Positions 16,267 through 25,681 of a stretch of DNA of 64,000 bases are shown in pieces. The notes under the pieces are model-generated. The model saw only the letters and a program-made list of their open reading frames with translations, made no database searches and was not told the origin of the DNA. Made by a program: the position numbers and the translations under genes. The first letter of the stretch is position 1. Every line of letters starts with the position of its first letter. The stretch lies in the NCBI GenBank assembly GCA_002343185.1, contig DDRT01000020.1, forward strand, positions 348,125 to 412,124. Direction: 5' to 3'. This stretch comes from Deltaproteobacteria bacterium UBA2409 (GTDB lineage: Bacteria > Bdellovibrionota_C > UBA2361 > DDRT01).

Positions 16267-17319
16267 CTAAACCCCTCGCAAACAAACGATAAACCTACTT
16301 CCTTCTCCAACCTTACTTTCAACTTTTATTTCACCCCCCATCCTATCAACAAGGGTTTGAACGATCGCAAGGCCAACTCCTGTACCTTCTAAGTCTCGGT
16401 GTATTCTGTGGAAAGGTCTAAAAATAAGTCCAAGCTGATCTTCAGATAATCCACGCCCGTTATCTGAAACAGTAATAAAAACTCTGTTTCCCTCTTTTGT
16501 GACTCTCACTTTTATTGCTAACTCTCGTTTGTGATCTTTATACTTAATTGCATTGCTCACGAGATTTGAGATTATTTGGTAGAGTTTTGTTTTGTTCCCA
16601 AGCACTTTGTAATCTGGAGCATCTATCTCATTATCTTTAAGATTAAAGTCCCGCTTAATATCGGTAAGTATCTCTTTTAACTGGATCTCGCTCTCTTCAA
16701 TAGCTTCTGACGATGCACGTGAGTATTCAAGAATACCAGTGATTAAAGATTCAAGTCTTCCCTGAGCAGTCTGGATATGGTTGATTATTTCTTTTAGCTC
16801 AGGGCTCAGATTGCTCAAATAATCAGCCTCAATCACCCCCAACATCCCTTTAATCGTATAAAGTGGAGACTTTAGATCGTGAGAGATCATGTAACTAAAA
16901 TCCTGAAGCTCTCTGTTTCTGGCTTCAACAATCTTTTGATATCTAACCTGGCCAGTAACATCAAATGTTATAGTAAGACTCCCTTCGTAGTCTCCACTAT
17001 CATTCATAATGGGAACTATTCTACTTTCAGCCCATATCTCTATACCCGATCTATGTGCAATTCTAAAACGAAGTTGATAAGACTCACCAAGTGAAACAAC
17101 TTTGTAAGCTTTGTTGAATGTTTCAAGATCTTCAGGATGAATAGCAAGTAGAAAATCATTCTTTAGTGTCTCTAATGGATATCCTGTTAAAATTTCAGTA
17201 TATGGACTTAAGAAAAGCGTTTTGCCGTCTATATCTCTTAGAAGAATCGAAGCAGCCATGTTGTCGCTTAGAAGCTTAAATCGCTCTTCGGCAAGATTTT
17301 TCTTTGATCTTTTAAACAT
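16267..17319 (-). CDS. PAS-domain sensor histidine kinase
   Basis: A 350-aa soluble kinase without membrane segments. Residues about 12-130 form a PAS domain (LSDNMAASILLRDIDGKTLF...), followed by a short PAC-like segment. The HisKA H-box is MISHDLKSPLYTIKG near residue 150. The HATPase domain shows N (LVSNAIKYKD), G1 (SDNGRGLS) and G2 (GTGVGLAIVQ) boxes. No response regulator is adjacent; it overlaps the HDOD gene upstream by eight bases, so the two are probably expressed together. The signal sensed by the PAS domain is unknown. Confidence 0.88.
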   Translation of the reverse strand: MFKRSKKNLAEERFKLLSDNMAASILLRDIDGKTLFLSPYTEILTGYPLETLKNDFLLAIHPEDLETFNKAYKVVSLGESYQLRFRIAHRSGIEIWAESRIVPIMNDSGDYEGSLTITFDVTGQVRYQKIVEARNRELQDFSYMISHDLKSPLYTIKGMLGVIEADYLSNLSPELKEIINHIQTAQGRLESLITGILEYSRASSEAIEESEIQLKEILTDIKRDFNLKDNEIDAPDYKVLGNKTKLYQIISNLVSNAIKYKDHKRELAIKVRVTKEGNRVFITVSDNGRGLSEDQLGLIFRPFHRIHRDLEGTGVGLAIVQTLVDRMGGEIKVESKVGEGSRFIVCLRGV

Positions 17320-18220
17320 TGTATCGATCTAATTCCAAAGCATAAGTTTTTTCAGCTCGCTCGAGAAATTCTTTTAGATTTGGTTCGAAGATCTGATTAT
17401 GGCTTAAAGCCTCTAACACAGAGTCTTTAGCGATCTCCTGATACTTACCATATCCTCTAGGATGTCCGATTCCAAGGGCATGGGCTATCGTATCAGCAGC
17501 CCGAACTATCCCTGCAACGCTCCCCTTTATCTCTTCCCAAGGGCTATGATGATACCTAATTGCAAAAAGAATCTCTTTTGAAAAATTCCATTTTTCTCCA
17601 ACTAGTTGACCTGCCTGCGTGTGGTTGAATGGATAAAGTTCTTCTTCTGCTTCTATGAAAGTTCCTTTTAATCCTGACTCTGTAAGAACCTTGCTATATC
17701 CGTCCTGTAGACGTTGAAGCAGTAAAAGTTTCCCTATGTCATGCATAAGTCCTGCTAAGAAAGCTAAATCGGCCTTAGATGGCATAGATCTTTCAGCAAG
17801 CATTTTTGAGAAAATTGCGCAGGCAAGATCATTCATCCAAAGCTGGGTTCTGCTTGGATGCCTTGAGGGGAAAATCTCTGCTAGACTGTTTGCACTTAAT
17901 AGAGATCTAACTTCATTGATTCCGATAACGAGTACAGCTTCTTCAATTGTTTTGCTCGGTTTTCCTCTGTCAAAAAAAACTGAGTTAGCAACCCGTAAAA
18001 CTCTGGCTGACATTGACTCGTCCGATTCTATGACTTCAACGAAATCTCTTGCTTCAGCATTTGGGTTAGTAGAGAGTTCGAAGGCTCTTTGAGCTGCAGC
18101 TGGCATTGAAGGAATCGCCCGGATTCCTACAGTTGCCAAAATAGCCTGTGATTCTGCTGCAGAAAGTGGAGCAGGTTTTTCTTCTTGAACTCGGTTTTTA
18201 AAAAGCTTTCCAAAGACCAT
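17312..18220 (-). CDS. HDOD-domain protein
   Basis: A 302-aa protein with an HDOD (HD-related output domain) at about 30-235: MPAAAQRAFELSTNPNAEAR near the start, SARVLRVANSVFF, and LAGLMHDIGKLLLLQ. HDOD proteins take part in signal transduction, often linked to motility or cyclic-di-GMP pathways, mostly without shown catalysis. The HD pair (HD at MHDIGK) is kept here. It is the first gene of a two-gene transcript with the PAS kinase. Its exact role cannot be told from sequence. Confidence 0.85.
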   Translation of the reverse strand: MVFGKLFKNRVQEEKPAPLSAAESQAILATVGIRAIPSMPAAAQRAFELSTNPNAEARDFVEVIESDESMSARVLRVANSVFFDRGKPSKTIEEAVLVIGINEVRSLLSANSLAEIFPSRHPSRTQLWMNDLACAIFSKMLAERSMPSKADLAFLAGLMHDIGKLLLLQRLQDGYSKVLTESGLKGTFIEAEEELYPFNHTQAGQLVGEKWNFSKEILFAIRYHHSPWEEIKGSVAGIVRAADTIAHALGIGHPRGYGKYQEIAKDSVLEALSHNQIFEPNLKEFLERAEKTYALELDRYNV

Positions 18221-18255
18221 TGACTACGAGAATACGAGACAAATGGGCCAGAGTG

Positions 18256-18996
18256 CTAGCCCTTCCATTTTTTAGTGATTTCCGTAGCTAGCTCTCTTAT
18301 CAATGGAGAGTTTATGGGTTTCAATATGGCCTCAAGCTCAGATGGTCTGCCACTTCTTAGATCCTGAAGCAAAGAATTTATATTGGAGCCATGGTTAGTA
18401 ATGCCACTCAGAAAAGACTCTTCATTAGGCTCTAGGCCGCTTAGGGCGCAGATTTCCCTATAGACTAGGAGAGCCTTTTTTTGAGCCTCATTATTTCGCA
18501 GGACAATGTCGTTTGACTCATCAAATAGGCTTGCGACCAGTGCAATTGGAAGGAATGTTGAGAGTTTCTTCCATTCAGCTTTTTTTTGATCATCCTCAAG
18601 ATCAATTTTGAGTGACCTAAATAGATTTAAAATGCTCGTATCTCTTAGAACAGCGACTACTTTGGGAGATCCTTTGGTTACAAATTCGTTTTTTGAAACT
18701 TGATTTGAACCGAAATAGACTAGGAATCTTAAATCACATTCAAAAGGCAAGAGACCGTTTTGGGAATAGATTGTATTAGGGGAGTAGAATTTTATGTCAT
18801 GAAGTTTTTGGGTATTTAAAACTAAAAAGCTACTAGGAGGAGAACCTTCGATGGTTTCTCCAAGCACAGTTTTCTCAGGGGTAGTTACCTTAAACTGAAA
18901 TGCTTTGCGCCTAGAATATACGGGAAAGCCAGTTAGACCATGAAAGGCACAGCCTAATGCTCCAGCACCGAATATAGCGATATCCACAAAAATCAT
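18256..18996 (-). CDS. PanE/ApbA-like ketopantoate reductase family protein
   Basis: A 246-aa protein. The N-terminus VDIAIFGAGALGCAF is a Rossmann dinucleotide-binding glycine motif (GAGALG). The C-terminal block INSLLQDLRSGRPSELEAIL matches the conserved SMLQDxxxGRxTEIDxING segment of 2-dehydropantoate 2-reductases. It is shorter than typical PanE (about 300 aa), and the middle part is divergent, so the substrate may be different from ketopantoate. It stands alone, divergent from the phosphonate-type ABC genes. Confidence 0.65.
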   Translation of the reverse strand: MIFVDIAIFGAGALGCAFHGLTGFPVYSRRKAFQFKVTTPEKTVLGETIEGSPPSSFLVLNTQKLHDIKFYSPNTIYSQNGLLPFECDLRFLVYFGSNQVSKNEFVTKGSPKVVAVLRDTSILNLFRSLKIDLEDDQKKAEWKKLSTFLPIALVASLFDESNDIVLRNNEAQKKALLVYREICALSGLEPNEESFLSGITNHGSNINSLLQDLRSGRPSELEAILKPINSPLIRELATEITKKWKG

Positions 18997-19061
18997 TCTA
19001 CTCGGGGCTTGTAAAGTTGAGCAAATTGTTCAATTATCGGGCTATAAAGGAAATGTTTGGT

Positions 19062-19940
19062 ATGTATAAGTTTATTTTGCCATGGGTACTTTTTAGTGCT
19101 GTATTCGCTTTTGCTGAAAAGCCCTACGTATTCTTATTTCAAAAGCAGAAAAGTCCAGATGCCATTAAAGAAGCTGCAGAGACACTATCAAAAAGACTTT
19201 CAACAGAGTTACATCACTCTGTAAAAGCTCAAGTTCCTCTTGATTATGGTGTTTCAGTTCAGGCGATTAAGCATGGTACTGCTGATGTTGCCTATGTAGA
19301 CTCTATGTCATATCTACTTGCTGAAGATTCTAGTGAGATCCTTTTAGCAGAAGAGAGGCCTGATGCATCAGGTACCTATAGGACTGAGTACGACTCCTTA
19401 TTTCTTGTTCCAAAAGATAGCCCTCTTAATTCTCTTACTGATCTCAAAGAAAAAGCCAAGGATCTAACTATTATTTTCACCAGTCCAACAAGCACCTCAG
19501 GATATATCTTCCCTTTAATGAGACTTAATAAGGAAGGATTTGGCGATCCTAAAACTGCCTTTAAACAGGTTGCTTTTGGAGGAAGCTACGCTCAGGCTAT
19601 AGAAAGAGTTGCATCTGGCTTAGGTGATGTAGCATGTGTTTCGTTCTATTCATTTGAAGGAACAAAGCCACATGTATCAGAAGAGATTAGAAGTAAATTA
19701 AAAGTACTGGCAAGAACTAGTGGTGTTCCAACTCATGTAATTGTTGCAAGAAAATCTTTAGATGAAGCTACCAAAAAAAATATAAAAGAAAGTATACTCA
19801 AACTTAGCGAAGAGAGCTCAGATCTTTTCTCTGATGTGTATGGAGCTGCAAGGTTCAAAGAGGTGGATCCTAAAGTTCATATCAACGCCTCAAGAGAAGC
19901 AATTAAACTTAGTGGATTGCCTATACCAGGAAGTAAATGA
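19062..19940 (+). CDS. PhnD-like periplasmic binding protein (phosphate/phosphite/phosphonate type)
   Basis: About 292 aa from the ATG at 19062, which gives a clean signal peptide (MYKFILPWVLFSAVFAFAE) with AAAGG upstream; a TTG at 19017 and an ATG at 19053 are alternatives. The mature protein fits the PhnD/ABC-type oxyanion-binding family: VPLDYGVSVQAIKHGTADVAYVDSMSYLL near the N-terminus and the SPTSTSGYIFPL ligand loop. It delivers the ligand to the fused transporter encoded next. The two frames overlap by four bases (ATGA). The ligand (phosphonate, phosphite or another oxyanion) cannot be decided here. Confidence 0.85.
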   Translation: MYKFILPWVLFSAVFAFAEKPYVFLFQKQKSPDAIKEAAETLSKRLSTELHHSVKAQVPLDYGVSVQAIKHGTADVAYVDSMSYLLAEDSSEILLAEERPDASGTYRTEYDSLFLVPKDSPLNSLTDLKEKAKDLTIIFTSPTSTSGYIFPLMRLNKEGFGDPKTAFKQVAFGGSYAQAIERVASGLGDVACVSFYSFEGTKPHVSEEIRSKLKVLARTSGVPTHVIVARKSLDEATKKNIKESILKLSEESSDLFSDVYGAARFKEVDPKVHINASREAIKLSGLPIPGSK

Positions 19941-21466
19941 ACAATTTAGCCTATAAAATACCTGATTATATAATTTCGTTAAAGGAGGTTTCATTAAACT
20001 TTTCTGGTGGAGTCAGAGCTCTTAAATCAATTTCACTTGATGTTGAGCGTGGAAAACAGGTCACTATTGTTGGCCCATCAGGTTCAGGGAAAACATCACT
20101 TCTTTCTGTAATCGCTGGCAAGCACAGGGTAACAGGAACACGAGAGGTTGAGGGAAAAGTAGGGGTAATTTATCAGGACCTAAGACTTGTTAAGAGGCTT
20201 TCTGCGCTATCAAACGTTCTTCATGGAGTGTTAGGAAATTATCGATTTATTGATACATTTTTCGGATTTTCCAAGGCTGATGAAAAGAAGGCTTTAGAGT
20301 TACTTGGGCGGGTTGGACTTGCATCAAAGGCTAATACTTCTGTCTCTCACCTAAGTGGTGGTGAGCAGCAACGAGTTGCAATCGCAAGAGCATTGATGAG
20401 TGATCCTGATATTCTGCTCGCTGATGAACCAATAGCGGCATTAGATGCTGAGACAGCTGAGCAGGTGATGGCACTTCTTCATGAAGTTGCCAGAGAGAAG
20501 GGGATTACTGTGATCTCAGTTCATCATGATGAATCTTTAGCATTCAGAGTTAGTGACGAAGTTATTAGGTTAAGATCCGGAGAACTTGTTGAATCATGGA
20601 AGTGTGGGGCGGAAGAAGACGAGCTTGAGTTCAAAAAAATCGCTCCTGATGAACCAGAAAGATTTGATCCTCCAATGGTTAAGAGAAATAGAATCTTATC
20701 AATCATTACTATATGTGCCGTTATCTATGCTTGGGCGCTTTATGGAATTGAAGGAACGGGTAGAGAGTTTGATGGCGCACTCGGCAGATTGGGCAATTTT
20801 CTATCTTCGATGATCCCTGCATCATTTGGTGAGTTTAAAAGCATTCCATGGAGCCAGCTTTTTTATTCTTTACTTGAGACACTTAGGATGGCTTTTTTAG
20901 GAACTTCTTTTGGAATCATAATTTCAGTTCCTCTTGCAGCTTTAGCAATTAAAAGTCCAGGGACGTCATTTATAAGGATGTTTTTAAGAGATTCGATCAG
21001 ACTATGTTTGAATGTATTTAGATCTGTGCCATCTCTTCTTTGGGGTTTAATTGTAACTGCTGTTATAGGTTTTGGGCCTCTTGCAGGCGTGATAGCTCTT
21101 TCTATTTATTCAGTAGGGTACCTCACTAAGTTTTTCTACGAAGCATTTGAAGGGATAGATCCTAAAGCGCCTGATGCGCTAAAAGATTTTGGAGCTTCAG
21201 GACTTCAGAAATTTTTCCATGCTGTTTTGCCAGCTGCTCTGCCAGGAATAGTATCAAGTATGCTCTTTATGCTGGAGTATAACGTTAGAGCCGCAACGAT
21301 ATTAGGTATAATTGATGCTGGTGGTATAGGGTTTTACTTAAAACAGTACCTCGATTTTCAGTACCTTCCTGCCGTTACAGCAGGCTTACTTATGATTTTT
21401 GGTGTAGTGGTAATACTGGATGCAATTTCAGCCAGAATCAGGGCAAAATTGGCCTGTACCTGTTAG
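19937..21466 (+). CDS. Fused PhnC-PhnE-type ABC transporter (ATPase plus permease)
   Basis: A 509-aa fusion. Residues 1-220 are an ABC ATPase: Walker A GPSGSGKTS, signature LSGGEQQRVAIARA, Walker B ILLADEP and the switch His in SVHHDES. Residues about 235-509 are a PhnE-type permease with around six helices and the EAA-like loop (DALKDFGASGLQKFFHAVLP). In most bacteria phnC and phnE are separate genes. The upstream gene supplies the binding protein, so two genes make a complete importer. Confidence 0.88.
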   Translation: MNNLAYKIPDYIISLKEVSLNFSGGVRALKSISLDVERGKQVTIVGPSGSGKTSLLSVIAGKHRVTGTREVEGKVGVIYQDLRLVKRLSALSNVLHGVLGNYRFIDTFFGFSKADEKKALELLGRVGLASKANTSVSHLSGGEQQRVAIARALMSDPDILLADEPIAALDAETAEQVMALLHEVAREKGITVISVHHDESLAFRVSDEVIRLRSGELVESWKCGAEEDELEFKKIAPDEPERFDPPMVKRNRILSIITICAVIYAWALYGIEGTGREFDGALGRLGNFLSSMIPASFGEFKSIPWSQLFYSLLETLRMAFLGTSFGIIISVPLAALAIKSPGTSFIRMFLRDSIRLCLNVFRSVPSLLWGLIVTAVIGFGPLAGVIALSIYSVGYLTKFFYEAFEGIDPKAPDALKDFGASGLQKFFHAVLPAALPGIVSSMLFMLEYNVRAATILGIIDAGGIGFYLKQYLDFQYLPAVTAGLLMIFGVVVILDAISARIRAKLACTC

Positions 21467-21510
21467 AGCACAGATCTACCGATTCTCCCCATATCCCTCT
21501 ATGTACGGTT

Positions 21511-22326
21511 ATGCCAAAGCGGTTTTCTAAAGAAGAGGTACTAAAGAAGAATAATGAGGGCACCTGGCTTAGTCCTATCCCTCAACCTTTTGCTCAAGGA
21601 TGCGAGTCCCTCCCACCTGAAGATCCTAAGTACAGAAAATTTTTAGGTTCCGTAGCTATCGGTCTAGGAACAATCTGCGATGAGAACGATCGATTCTCTA
21701 GAACCCCTCCGAAAGACATAAAAGATAAGTTCCAAATATTGCCTAAGGATGTTCTAAGCTCAACTCCTCTGAGCCCTACTCATGAGATCTCAAATAAAGA
21801 GATTCAGTTAGAATTTGGTGAATTTGTTGATGCTGCAAGATTTAGGTGGCATGAGAAACTCAGTCTGTTAGGGATGGAAGAGGCTATCTATGCAGTTCAA
21901 GTTAGAGTTCACTCAAAGCTTGAAGTTTATCATGACTATGCAAGACCTACGTACTCCATAAATTTAAAATCATATGGAGGAAAGTTTTTTTCTTTGAGGC
22001 TTTTATCATTAGTTAACACAGAATGGCACTTTGCCGAGAGAGCTGTTAGAGAATATTCTAAGCAGATCGATTTTAATGGTGGATTACTTGTAAAAGACTC
22101 CTTAAATCGCGTTTGGGTAGATGAACAGGTGATTAGAAGGGCAGCATTTCACTATTCAAGATATCAGATCGAAAGAACAGCCCAGAAAAAAGATCTTGTT
22201 GTTGATGATAAGCTAAGATTTGCCCATTTTATTGTATTTAGATCTCACCTTCCTAAGCTTTCATATAATGTTAACGGATGGGTTCTTCCAGAACTTGATT
22301 CTGATACAGCCAGGGAGGCCGCATGA
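21511..22326 (+). CDS. Protein of unknown function (271 aa)
   Basis: I do not recognise a family. The protein is soluble, with no signal peptide or membrane segment. The N-terminus is basic and Pro-rich (WLSPIPQPFAQGCESLPPED). The middle part (about 100-200) looks alpha/beta with several aromatic residues. The stop overlaps the next gene by four bases (ATGA), so the two are probably a functional pair. Codon use looks like the surrounding genes. Confidence 0.6.
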   Translation: MPKRFSKEEVLKKNNEGTWLSPIPQPFAQGCESLPPEDPKYRKFLGSVAIGLGTICDENDRFSRTPPKDIKDKFQILPKDVLSSTPLSPTHEISNKEIQLEFGEFVDAARFRWHEKLSLLGMEEAIYAVQVRVHSKLEVYHDYARPTYSINLKSYGGKFFSLRLLSLVNTEWHFAERAVREYSKQIDFNGGLLVKDSLNRVWVDEQVIRRAAFHYSRYQIERTAQKKDLVVDDKLRFAHFIVFRSHLPKLSYNVNGWVLPELDSDTAREAA

Positions 22327-22880
22327 AGTTTGATGATAAGGACGTTAAGTCTCAAGAAAATGTCTCTCAGGATAGTGCGGAGAAGGGTGCTAGCCTTCCT
22401 GCCGTTTCAACACTTCAAAACAGACTTAGAAATCCATCTCTTTCGCCTTCCCATGAAGTTTTGGATCTAGTTAGAGATATTGATAATTCCCCTAGTGAGG
22501 AAGGTACTGCTTTAGTTCTTGCAGTAGCGGAGAGAGTTTTTGCCCAGCACGGTGAAAAGCGACCGATCCATCAAGATTGTGATCTTGAGGCTTTATGTCT
22601 TAGTCATCTTTATAGGCATGGAGTTTCTCAGGCTGAAGGAGTAGCAAGAGTTGCTATGCTTAGTGATGATCCAAATGTAAAAGCATTCGGATATCTAATC
22701 GTTTGTGATGGTCAACAGGGATCGATAGTAAAGGAGATGCTGAGACATCTAGAGCCTCCATTTAAGGCAACTGTGTTATCTACATTTATTCACTCTGGTG
22801 ATCAGCGACTCTCCGGATTGGCCAAAGAGGTTCTACAAGAAACTTTTTCTTCTGATGTCGCGGTATTAAAAGCTGCTTAA
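22323..22880 (+). CDS. Protein of unknown function (185 aa), helical
   Basis: No family recognised. The first 50 residues are polar and probably disordered. The rest is predicted helical by its pattern of Leu/Ala/Val spacing, with ARVAMLSDDPNVKAFGYLIV and LSTFIHSGDQRLSGLAKEVL resembling two HEAT-like repeats. It is translationally coupled to the 271-aa protein upstream, which suggests that they act together. Confidence 0.55.
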   Translation: MKFDDKDVKSQENVSQDSAEKGASLPAVSTLQNRLRNPSLSPSHEVLDLVRDIDNSPSEEGTALVLAVAERVFAQHGEKRPIHQDCDLEALCLSHLYRHGVSQAEGVARVAMLSDDPNVKAFGYLIVCDGQQGSIVKEMLRHLEPPFKATVLSTFIHSGDQRLSGLAKEVLQETFSSDVAVLKAA

Positions 22881-22885
22881 AAAAA

Positions 22886-22908
22886 CCTGGAGGGTCAGAC
22901 CCCCAAGT
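22886..22908. repeat. Short GGGTCAGACCC inverted repeat
   Basis: The segment CTGGAGGGTCAGACCCCCAA in the gap between two convergent genes contains the inverted repeat GGGTC-A-GACCC. It resembles the ends of the GGGGTCAGGC-type elements found at other gaps in this window and may serve as a terminator for one or both genes. Confidence 0.45.
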
Positions 22909-22913
22909 CTTCT

Positions 22914-23453
22914 TTAAGACGCAACCGATATACTAGCTTCTGCTTCAGTCTGAAAGCCTGGATTTTCGAGTGAAAACTCCTGATCATTAGCAATTAAAGG
23001 ATCATCAACATCTACATCAACTTCGACTAAACTATTTTGAACTCGCTCTCTACCTGTAAGCTCTAGTCTAAGCTCACCTTCTTCAGATTTAGTGATCAGG
23101 TCTTCTTCGTCAGGAATTTCGCCAAAAAAAGATCTTCTTAAAAAATAAACAAGATATCTTCTGTTTCCATCTCTAAGATTAAAGTCTGGCTCAAGAGCAC
23201 GATCTTCTCCACTTACTCTTAAGAAGGTTGTGCCAGGAGCATATTCAAGTTTGTTAGAGAATCTTATTTTTACAACTATGCCACTTCGATTTACCTCTTT
23301 AAGTGTAATTTTTACGGAGGTACGATCTTGAATATCGATCTTGGAAGGATCGGTAGTAACAGCAACAAGTGCAGCTCCACCACCTCCGAATGATGATGAG
23401 CTATCACCTCCACAACCGATTAAAGGTAGAAGGATACATATAAACCATCTCAT
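22914..23453 (-). CDS. Putative lipoprotein (179 aa)
   Basis: The N-terminus MRWFICILLPLIGCGGDSSSS is a lipoprotein signal with lipobox LIGC followed by a Gly/Ser linker. The remaining 150 residues look like a single beta-sandwich (alternating hydrophobic strands such as TSVKITLKEV and LRLELTGRE) with an acidic tail. No family is recognised. It is transcribed divergently from the large secreted protein at 23546. Confidence 0.65.
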   Translation of the reverse strand: MRWFICILLPLIGCGGDSSSSFGGGGAALVAVTTDPSKIDIQDRTSVKITLKEVNRSGIVVKIRFSNKLEYAPGTTFLRVSGEDRALEPDFNLRDGNRRYLVYFLRRSFFGEIPDEEDLITKSEEGELRLELTGRERVQNSLVEVDVDVDDPLIANDQEFSLENPGFQTEAEASISVAS

Positions 23454-23545
23454 GCTTATAAGGCTAACTAATTAAGCTAATTTACGAAATCCATTAAATT
23501 CATCAATTTGATTACCGATGCTATCGGCGTTATCATTCGTGACTT

Positions 23546-25630
23546 ATGACACTAAGATTTATTTCAATTCTCTTTTTAGCATTAACATCCTTAGCTGAAG
23601 TTTATCAGTTTAATTATTCTCTTCCGTGGGGCGGCCCACCTATAACCCTCAGAAACTATGCTGGTGTTACGGAGAAGATAGTTGGAATTTATAACACCAC
23701 AGATAATCACTTTGAGTGGGAGGTAGAATTTTCTCCTGCGCCGGCAAGTGAGCCATTTCCTGGAGTTTTACCGAATAGTTTTTGGCTAGTATTAAACAAT
23801 GGACCGATGCCAAAGCACACTTCCCAAGGAGAAGTTCCAATTATTCATTTTGATGGAACTGATCCTCTAAATCCAGTTTTATCTGTTTATGCTTATGCAG
23901 GGAGTAACTCTGGAAGCTCCTGGAGAGACGGATCAAACTTAGCAGGAATTCAGGATGCTGACAGAATTTTATCGAACATCGCTCCAGTTGGAATTAGAAA
24001 TCCAAGCGGTTGGGTAAAGGAATTATTAGTCCAAGATATTTCTCCTGATAGAAGAAAATTTAGATTTGCAATTGATGCAACAGCGATTCAAAACCATATA
24101 CCTAAATACGGATCTACAGATACTCCTGGATGTGACGTAAACCCTGCACTTTGTTGGGAAGGATTAAGATTTGGCCCATTTGGTGGAGATTCGATGAATC
24201 CGGCAGGAAACTATATTGGTGTCTGGATGCATCCATTTGCGGATCTTACATCAGATTACTATGAAGTAGGTGACCCGGTAGATCCAGATAAGTTTGGATT
24301 TCTTTCTGCTTGGAATGTGATTGGAGATAAGCATGGATGGTTTGATACAGGAATGAAGTATCCTCCTGTAAGAATAGTTAAACCAGCGTGCAAGATAGAT
24401 GATCTGCATTTTACTTTAACTGAAGGAGTCCCATTTCAGCATAGCATTCGTGTAGCTGATCCCGCAGGTGGAGGATTGACTGTAAACTATTCAGGATTCC
24501 CACCAGCAATGACATTCGATCCTACAGAAGGTGGAACTATTCAGAATGGAGAGCAGATACTTTACAACTGGACTCCTGGTCAGTCAGATGTTGGAATTTT
24601 TTATGACATAATAACTAAATTAACTGACAAATGGGGCACTGAAGCTGAATGTAGCTTCTCAGTTGAAACAGAACCAAATGAGCCACCTGAGGGTGAGTTT
24701 GATGGAGAGATACCACCACTACCATGTTCTGATCCTAGAGTGAGTCAGACGCTTACTTTGTTAGTAACGGATGATGGCGTTCCAAATAATATTTTGAATT
24801 ATCAATGGAGCTCCACATGTCCAAATGCAACATTCTCTGATAGTGGCGGAACAGTTCAAGGTTCACAGGCAACTCTTCAAACATCGATAACTTTTGATGC
24901 AGAAACAAATGGCTTGCCTTCATCTTGTACAGTGACCGCAAATGTTTCAGATGGACTAAAGTCAAAAGATTTTACGGTGCTTCTAACTGTTGAGCAGTGT
25001 CAGAAAGATTGCGCCGGAACAATCAATGGAAATGCCCAGTTTGATATCTGTGGGGTTTGTGAAGGGGATGGAACATCTTGTCTTGATTGCGAAGGAACTC
25101 CATTTGGATCTGTTAAAATCGATAGATGCGGAGTCTGTGGTGGAAACGGTAATAGCTGTCTAGGCTGTGAGCCATATAATGTCTCTGATATCTTGGGAAG
25201 TCTTGATAGCAGAGCCAATCAGCAGGCACGCTTAATCACTAGGATTTCAAAGCTTATTAGAAAGGCTCCTGAATCCAGTGCTAAGAGTAAAAAAATCGCA
25301 TCAGTAGCGATCTTAGAAGCCAAGAAACTTGAACTTCTCCAGTGGCAATCTTTATGGATTAACTATGGGGCCACAGGACAGATCTGTCAGAATTCAAGCT
25401 TCTGCGTTTCTTCAAGTAATGTAGAGGTGCTTTCTGGTGTTGGAGCTACAAGTGAAACTTTTAGGAAAACCACCAAGCGACTTATTTCAAGAACAGCTAG
25501 GGATGGTACCGCATCTTCAAGCAAGAGGGCTAAGTGGGCTAAAACGAATAAGAGGCTTCATAACCAGAACATAGCTGAGCTTAGTTCTTTGCCATCTGCA
25601 AAAAGCTTATGCTCGGATGAATCCTTCTGA
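23546..25630 (+). CDS. Large secreted protein with Cys-rich DCxG repeats
   Basis: A 694-aa protein with a signal peptide (MTLRFISILFLALTSLAEVY). Residues about 20-280 form an unrecognised beta-rich domain with Trp/Gly/Pro. Residues 285-380 and 390-490 look like two Ig-like domains (cadherin/PKD style; for example FTLTEGVPFQHSIRVADPAG). Residues about 490-545 hold two copies of a Cys-rich motif (ICGVCEGDGTSCLDCEG and RCGVCGGNGNSCLGCE), common in secreted proteins. A basic helical C-terminal region of about 150 aa with two conserved Cys follows and resembles the tail of the Thr-Pro-rich protein at 61640. It is probably a cell-surface or extracellular structural protein. Confidence 0.7.
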   Translation: MTLRFISILFLALTSLAEVYQFNYSLPWGGPPITLRNYAGVTEKIVGIYNTTDNHFEWEVEFSPAPASEPFPGVLPNSFWLVLNNGPMPKHTSQGEVPIIHFDGTDPLNPVLSVYAYAGSNSGSSWRDGSNLAGIQDADRILSNIAPVGIRNPSGWVKELLVQDISPDRRKFRFAIDATAIQNHIPKYGSTDTPGCDVNPALCWEGLRFGPFGGDSMNPAGNYIGVWMHPFADLTSDYYEVGDPVDPDKFGFLSAWNVIGDKHGWFDTGMKYPPVRIVKPACKIDDLHFTLTEGVPFQHSIRVADPAGGGLTVNYSGFPPAMTFDPTEGGTIQNGEQILYNWTPGQSDVGIFYDIITKLTDKWGTEAECSFSVETEPNEPPEGEFDGEIPPLPCSDPRVSQTLTLLVTDDGVPNNILNYQWSSTCPNATFSDSGGTVQGSQATLQTSITFDAETNGLPSSCTVTANVSDGLKSKDFTVLLTVEQCQKDCAGTINGNAQFDICGVCEGDGTSCLDCEGTPFGSVKIDRCGVCGGNGNSCLGCEPYNVSDILGSLDSRANQQARLITRISKLIRKAPESSAKSKKIASVAILEAKKLELLQWQSLWINYGATGQICQNSSFCVSSSNVEVLSGVGATSETFRKTTKRLISRTARDGTASSSKRAKWAKTNKRLHNQNIAELSSLPSAKSLCSDESF

Positions 25631-25681
25631 TTTTCGGTACCATCTTAACGAGGTATGGAATCCAAGTCACAAGGAGAAGGT

